The notes under the pieces were generated by a model that saw nothing but the letters and a program-made list of their open reading frames with translations, was not told the DNA's origin and ran no database searches. Positions 60,033 to 64,000 of a stretch of DNA of 64,000 bases are shown in pieces. How positions within the stretch are numbered: the stretch's first letter is position 1; the number at the start of each line of letters is the position of its first letter. A program made the position numbers and the translations under genes. The stretch comes from Halalkalibacter urbisdiaboli (GTDB taxonomy: Bacteria > Bacillota > Bacilli > Bacillales > Bacillaceae_D), in the NCBI RefSeq assembly GCF_002156385.1, contig NZ_MVJM01000002.1, forward strand, positions 1,156,824-1,220,823. The letters are read 5' to 3'.

Positions 60033-61433
60033 TTATTTCTTTACCGTATCTTCCTTCAGTCCGAGAATCCACGTTGCGACAAATGCACCGATAGCTGCAA
60101 TTAAGAAGCCAATCGCGTAATGAAGCACATTGCTCATCCCAAATGGAGCAGCAATCGCAAACATCGGAATTCCCGTTAATCCATATGCGTTCGTAACAAC
60201 ATTCGTAAACACGACATAAGCTCCTCCAAGTGCGCCACCAATTGCTGCACCGATAAACGGACGAATAAACCGAAGATTCACCCCGAAAATAACTGGTTCG
60301 GTAATTCCAAGAAATGCAGAAAACGAAGCTGGAATTGCGATTTCTTTTATTTTAGGATTTTTCGTTAAAAAGAAAACAGCTAGACCGGCTCCACCTTGAG
60401 CCACATTCGCCATCGCCCAAATGGGCAGTAAGAAGTTCACCCCAAAATCAGCAAGCAAAGCAGCTTCAATCGCATGGAAACTATGATGAACACCCGTAAT
60501 GACAATGGTTGAGTATAACCCACCAAATAATAGACCAGCAAATGGACCCGCAGTGTTGTATATAAAATCTAGACCCCATGTTAACCCGTTGCCTAGCATC
60601 GTTCCTAGTGGACCTACAAATAATAAAGCGATAAAGCCCGTAACAATGACCGTCACAAATGGAGTAATAAGGAGGTCAATTGCATTTGGTACATAACGGC
60701 GAACGTTTTTTTCAATTTTGCTCATTAAATATACAACTAATAAAATCGGAATAACCGTTCCTTGATAACCTAGCAAATCAACATTCATTCCTAGAAATTG
60801 AATGGTTTCTGGTTCTGCATTTGCTAATGTCCAAGGATTAAGTAAAGCAGGATGGGTTAAAATTCCTCCTAGTACAGCCCCTAAGTAAGGGTTTCCGGCA
60901 AACTCCTTCGCAGCACTAAACCCAATGAGAATCGGTAAAATAATGAAAGCAGCACTTGAAAACATATCTAAAAACAAAATCCAAGGACTATCAGGAGCAA
61001 CCCACTCAAAAGCCCTCATCATTCCTAGTAGTCCCATTAATAATCCACTTGCAACAATTGCTGGAATAATCGGCACGAAGATGTTTGATAACGTTCTTGC
61101 CACTCGGGCAAGTGGATTCATCTTCCTTTTCATCGCTTCATGATGATCGATGTGCTTTTCGGCGGCTTCCGTTTCCGAGCCTCCTAAGCCTGCTAACTTG
61201 GCAAAGTCCCCGTAAACTCGATTAACGAGTCCGGTTCCCAAGATGACCTGGAATTGACCAGCTGCTTGGAATACTCCTTTTACTCCTTCGATTTCCTCAA
61301 TTTCTTGCTTGTTTGGCTTTTCATCATCGTGTAACACAATACGTAGACGCGTTGCACAATGGGCCGCACTCATAATATTTTCTTTTCCTCCGAGCAGTTC
61401 AATTAACTCAGTCGCTACTTTTTTTGTATCCAT
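60033..61433 (-). CDS. sacP: PTS sucrose-specific EIIBC
   Basis: This 466-residue protein has a IIB domain at residues 1-85 with the phosphorylated Cys26 (MSAAHCATRLRIVLHDDEKP) and a IIC membrane domain at about 105-455 with IAGVHHSFHAIEAALL-like TGVHHSFHAIEAALLADFG and FLGITEPVIFGVNLRF. No IIA domain is attached, as in sucrose and trehalose systems that borrow IIA from glucose PTS. A sucrose-6-phosphate hydrolase gene lies upstream at the window edge. Expression is controlled by a RAT/terminator leader. Confidence 0.9.
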   Translation of the reverse strand: MDTKKVATELIELLGGKENIMSAAHCATRLRIVLHDDEKPNKQEIEEIEGVKGVFQAAGQFQVILGTGLVNRVYGDFAKLAGLGGSETEAAEKHIDHHEAMKRKMNPLARVARTLSNIFVPIIPAIVASGLLMGLLGMMRAFEWVAPDSPWILFLDMFSSAAFIILPILIGFSAAKEFAGNPYLGAVLGGILTHPALLNPWTLANAEPETIQFLGMNVDLLGYQGTVIPILLVVYLMSKIEKNVRRYVPNAIDLLITPFVTVIVTGFIALLFVGPLGTMLGNGLTWGLDFIYNTAGPFAGLLFGGLYSTIVITGVHHSFHAIEAALLADFGVNFLLPIWAMANVAQGGAGLAVFFLTKNPKIKEIAIPASFSAFLGITEPVIFGVNLRFIRPFIGAAIGGALGGAYVVFTNVVTNAYGLTGIPMFAIAAPFGMSNVLHYAIGFLIAAIGAFVATWILGLKEDTVKK

Positions 61434-61474
61434 TTTCGTTCCCCCTTAACGTTTTTGTAAAAACAAACAAAAAA

Positions 61475-61531
61475 AAGACCTAAAATGGCCCAGTCTCGTG
61501 TCACACACGGTCTGTTCCCATTTTAGGTCTT
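61475..61531 (-). terminator. Leader terminator of sacP
   Basis: AAGACCTAAAATGG and CCATTTTAGGTCTT form a 14-bp stem followed on the minus strand by a run of T, upstream of the sacP start. Its 5' arm overlaps the RAT, so the two structures exclude each other. Confidence 0.85.
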
Positions 61532-61554
61532 GCCTGCGATATCAGTAACAATCC
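61526..61554 (-). promoter_or_regulatory. RNA antiterminator (RAT) of the SacY/SacT/LicT type
   Basis: Minus-strand reading begins GGATTGTTACTG, then ATAT, then CGCAGGCAAGACC, 29 bases. This matches the BglG-family RAT pattern with conserved GGATTGTTACTG and GCAGGCAAxACC halves. A BglG-type antiterminator protein would stabilise it when sucrose is present. That gene is not in the window. Confidence 0.88.
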
Positions 61555-61563
61555 CACATATGT

Positions 61564-61577
61564 TGTTTACGCTAACA
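61564..61577 (-). promoter_or_regulatory. cre site at the sacP promoter
   Basis: Minus-strand TGTTAGCGTAAACA matches TGWNANCGNTNWCA at 13 of 14 positions. It lies directly after the -10, so CcpA would block initiation when glucose is present. Confidence 0.65.
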
Positions 61578-61605
61578 GTCTACCTGCTTTTCTTTTGTTC
61601 GTCAA
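61577..61605 (-). promoter_or_regulatory. Sigma-A promoter of sacP
   Basis: Minus-strand TTGACG (61605-61600), 17-base spacer, TAGACT (61582-61577). The RAT follows about 25 bases downstream. Confidence 0.75.
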
Positions 61606-61636
61606 TTTATTTCTACTTGTAAATAATACCTTGAGA

Positions 61637-63004
61637 TTAAAACAAGATGTGAGCCATTAAAACAACAACTGGTAGTGTAATTAATGTACGTTGAATGAAA
61701 ATGAGCACAAGGTCTAAAAACTTAACCGGAATTTTTGAACCTAGTAACAAACCACCAATTTCAGACATATAAATTAGCTGTGTAACAGATACAGCCGCAA
61801 TCACAAAGCGTGTAAATTCACTTTCGATTCCACTACCGATAATCGCCGGTAAAAACATATCTGCAAAACCGATGACCATCGTTTGTGCTGCCTCAGCTGC
61901 TTCAGGAACCTGCATAACCTGTAGCAATGGAACAAATGGCGCGCCTAAAATTTGAAAAACAGGCGTATTTTCAGCGATAACGACTGCAATCGTTCCTAAT
62001 GCCATTACGATTGGAATAACTGCTAGCCACATGTCAAGAACGTTCTTTACGCCACCCTTTACCGTCTCCGTAAAACCATTGTTCATTGTCGCACGGTGTA
62101 AAGCTTGCTGCATCCCCCACTTAAACGGTGATAGCGTCGGCTTTTTCATCTCAGCTGTTTGCTGACTACCATTAATATAAATATCTGCCTTACGCGATAA
62201 TGGTGGGATTCGTGGACAGATTACCGCCGCAACAAACCCCGCAATAACAATGGTTAAATAATATTGGAAAAATAAATGTTGCAGCTCTAATTGCGCCAAA
62301 ACGACAATACTAAACGTAATTGAAACAACCGAAAACGTCGTTCCAATAACAGCCGCTTCACGCTTTGTATAAAAACCATCCTCGTATTGTTTGTTTGTTA
62401 GTAATACCCCAACTGTACCGTCACCCATCCATGATGCAACACAATCAATAGAAGAGCGACCTGGCAAACGAAACAACGGTCTCATTACTTTGTTTAAAAG
62501 AGAGCCAAATAGCTCCATTAATCCAAAATTCATCAATAGTGGTAAGAAAAAACCTGCAAATAAGAAAACGGAAAATAAGATTGGCAGTAAATCATATAAA
62601 AGTAATCCACCCGTATAATCAGACCATATTGCTTCTGGCCCAATTTTAAATAATGTCATCGCGGCTAACACAAAGCCGATGACACGAATAATCACCCAAC
62701 CAGGATGCACGGCGAATAATGCTGTTAAAAATGGTCCTTTCATCAAATCTCGATTAACTAAAGATACTACAGCCAAAACTGCTGATATAAACAATAGTCC
62801 TGTCAGAATGTAAGGAAGGGTATCACCAAAAAATTCCTGGACAATCCCCGCTAAAAAAGCAACCGGTATCGTAATTTCCCCGTCCATCGATAACGGAGTC
62901 ATGAATAAAAAGATCCCAATTAATGACGGAATAATAAAAGCTAAATAATGCTGTAATGAATAACGTTTCATTTCTATATTTTGTCTTTCTTTACTGTCGC
63001 TCAT
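61637..63004 (-). CDS. YjiH-family membrane protein (nucleoside recognition domain)
   Basis: About 455 residues with ten or more hydrophobic segments. GGLLLYDLLPILFSVFLFAG, SIDCVASWMGDGTVGVLLTN and TTFSVVSITFSIVVLAQLEL belong to the YjiH/Gate-domain family. The role is probably transport, but no substrate is known. I choose the ATG at 63004 (GAGGG upstream) over a GTG at 63040. It lies between the sucrose hydrolase and PTS genes, without an obvious link to sucrose. Confidence 0.8.
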   Translation of the reverse strand: MSDSKERQNIEMKRYSLQHYLAFIIPSLIGIFLFMTPLSMDGEITIPVAFLAGIVQEFFGDTLPYILTGLLFISAVLAVVSLVNRDLMKGPFLTALFAVHPGWVIIRVIGFVLAAMTLFKIGPEAIWSDYTGGLLLYDLLPILFSVFLFAGFFLPLLMNFGLMELFGSLLNKVMRPLFRLPGRSSIDCVASWMGDGTVGVLLTNKQYEDGFYTKREAAVIGTTFSVVSITFSIVVLAQLELQHLFFQYYLTIVIAGFVAAVICPRIPPLSRKADIYINGSQQTAEMKKPTLSPFKWGMQQALHRATMNNGFTETVKGGVKNVLDMWLAVIPIVMALGTIAVVIAENTPVFQILGAPFVPLLQVMQVPEAAEAAQTMVIGFADMFLPAIIGSGIESEFTRFVIAAVSVTQLIYMSEIGGLLLGSKIPVKFLDLVLIFIQRTLITLPVVVLMAHILF

Positions 63005-63153
63005 CGTAACCCTCTTTTCCCTTGTATAATTATTTTTCACCCTTTATTATTATACAGAAAAACTTTTAGATGTCACCGATGAAATCGAAGAAATTTGTGG
63101 AAATATGTCGAATTTCTTTTCTGTTTTCTTCCCTATAACCTATATTTAGATAA

Positions 63154-63169
63154 TATGTAAAAACTTACA
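63154..63169. promoter_or_regulatory. TATGTAA-TTACA palindrome
   Basis: TATGTAA-AAAC-TTACA upstream of the YjiH-type gene, similar to the palindrome before the RpiR gene at 31313-31332 but with a shorter centre. Confidence 0.3.
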
Positions 63170-63180
63170 CCTTTATTCAA

Positions 63181-63219
63181 GAGCATTGAAAAAGGGAAAA
63201 GCACCCTTTTTCAGTGCCC
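63181..63219. repeat. 39-bp hairpin repeat, copy R4
   Basis: GAGCATTGAAAAAGGG, then AAAAGCA, then CCCTTTTTCAGTGCCC. It is in the opposite orientation to R1 and R2. The identical 10-mer CCTTTATTCA flanks it at 63170-63179 and 63221-63230, one base away on each side. Confidence 0.85.
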
Positions 63220-63249
63220 TCCTTTATTCATCTTTGAATGCATCATGAA

Positions 63250-64000
63250 TTAGCTTAATGTCCAAGCCGAAATGGATACTGGGACGTCCCAATCTGCCGA
63301 GAAGCTAATCGTTTTCTCGTGAGCGTTTGGATAAATGCGTGCTGTAAATACCTCTGCCCCATCATTTACGAACAGTTCAAGAGAAGACGAATCTAAATAT
63401 ATCCGTAAGTTCTCAAGCCCTTCAACACGGCAATGTCGTTCTTCAATCGTTTGATTATCAACAAAGCTCACTCTCTTTAAGGTTAAAAGCTTTGATTCTG
63501 AATGATAAATCACTTGGGCATGCTGACGAATTTGAATGATCATATCACCTTTTGGCTGACTAGAACACGTAAGGAAAACTTCGAGTGATTCGCCTTCAAT
63601 TCCTTCAAAGCTCTGTTCATCAGTTGTTAATATCACATTTTCATAACGAAATTCTTCCTGACGTAACGTCTTTAATTCTTCAACTGGCCTCTGATAAAGC
63701 TTATCGCCTACTAATGTTAATTCTCTTGGCAGAGTCATTGCGTGTATCCAATGTGCTTGAATCGTCGGATGATGCTCCTCACGCTCTTCTGGTAGGCCAA
63801 GCCAACCAAACATTAATCTCCGGCCTTTTGAATCAAGTGTTGTTTGTGGGGCATAAAATTCAAACCCGCGATCAAGCTCCACAAATTGCTCATGTTCAAA
63901 CAACGGCTTCTGGTAATCGAGGGTTCCTACAAAATAGCCAGCCTGATAAAGGTTATTATATAAAATCCCTTCTGGCTCTAGCCCTTGTGGTGACAAAATT
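63250..64000 (-). CDS. sacA: Sucrose-6-phosphate hydrolase, C-terminal part (cut by window edge)
   Basis: A GH32-family frame runs open through base 64000, so the N-terminus is outside; an apparent TTG start at 63996 is internal. Visible are SPQGLEPEG, GRGFEFYAPQT-type DRGFEFYAPQTTLDSKGRRL, MFGWLGLPEEREEHHP and the C-terminal beta-sandwich ending SISAWTLS. The EC catalytic motif region lies at or beyond the edge. It hydrolyses sucrose 6-phosphate made by the PTS into glucose 6-phosphate and fructose. scrB is an equivalent name. Confidence 0.9.
   Translation of the reverse strand, partial: ILSPQGLEPEGILYNNLYQAGYFVGTLDYQKPLFEHEQFVELDRGFEFYAPQTTLDSKGRRLMFGWLGLPEEREEHHPTIQAHWIHAMTLPRELTLVGDKLYQRPVEELKTLRQEEFRYENVILTTDEQSFEGIEGESLEVFLTCSSQPKGDMIIQIRQHAQVIYHSESKLLTLKRVSFVDNQTIEERHCRVEGLENLRIYLDSSSLELFVNDGAEVFTARIYPNAHEKTISFSADWDVPVSISAWTLS

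Noticed and set aside
61475-61554. T-box or metabolite riboswitch before sacP
   Set aside because: The conserved RAT halves and overlap with the terminator explain the leader fully; no T-box sequence is present.

Overview
The window looks like chromosome from a spore-forming Bacillaceae, probably of the alkaliphilic Bacillus/Halalkalibacter type. The reasons are the spore germination pair cwlJ-gerQ, two PAS sensor kinases of the sporulation-kinase type, and B. subtilis-like conserved genes (ywhD, ywgA, ywfO, lipL, pta, chdC, ywdK, ywdI). It also has GGAGG ribosome binding sites, frequent TTG/GTG starts, a XylR operator, TnrA/GlnR boxes, cre-like sites and a SacY/LicT-type RNA antiterminator. 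Species is inference only.

Layout. 1-5.9 kb is an AT-rich accessory island: a cut-off IS1182-type transposase, a GC-rich structured repeat, several secreted or membrane proteins of unknown function, a serine resolvase, and a 54-aa ribbon-helix-helix regulator facing a two-gene secreted/membrane operon across a long inverted repeat. 6-22.5 kb is a large catabolic cluster: HMG-CoA lyase-like enzyme, class III CoA-transferase, FadR-type regulator, type I dehydroquinase, IclR regulator, TIM-barrel isomerase, TPP enzyme, zinc alcohol dehydrogenase, aldehyde dehydrogenase, an unrecognised permease, a LacI regulator and a TRAP transporter. Eight copies of a palindrome close to TTAGATCGATCTAA sit at its promoters and suggest one regulon.

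22.8-42.7 kb is mostly core: ywhD, a PAS kinase, ywgA-ywfO, a PHP protein with an ECF transporter (S, duplicated ATPase, T) opposite an RpiR regulator, a glycerate kinase with a GntP permease, lipL, a second PAS kinase, pta, chdC, cwlJ, gerQ, a DUF423 gene and a GNAT gene. 42.8-48.1 kb is the xylose operon (oxidoreductase, xylB, xylA) with divergent xylR. 48.2-52.1 kb holds ywdI and a nitrogen operon amt / DUF294 nucleotidyltransferase / DnaQ-like exonuclease / short GlnR-like MerR behind two TnrA/GlnR boxes. 52.4-59.1 kb holds an AbrB-type membrane protein, a tripartite tricarboxylate transporter and its CitA/DcuS-type two-component system. 59.2 kb to the end holds ung, a sucrose PTS gene with RAT-controlled leader, a YjiH-family membrane protein and the 3' part of a sucrose-6-phosphate hydrolase.

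The most unusual non-coding signal is a 39-bp directional hairpin present four times (32.3, 48.7, 59.9, 63.2 kb). Three copies are flanked by short direct repeats, and one has split a terminator hairpin, so it behaves like a miniature mobile element. No tRNA, rRNA or CRISPR array was seen.
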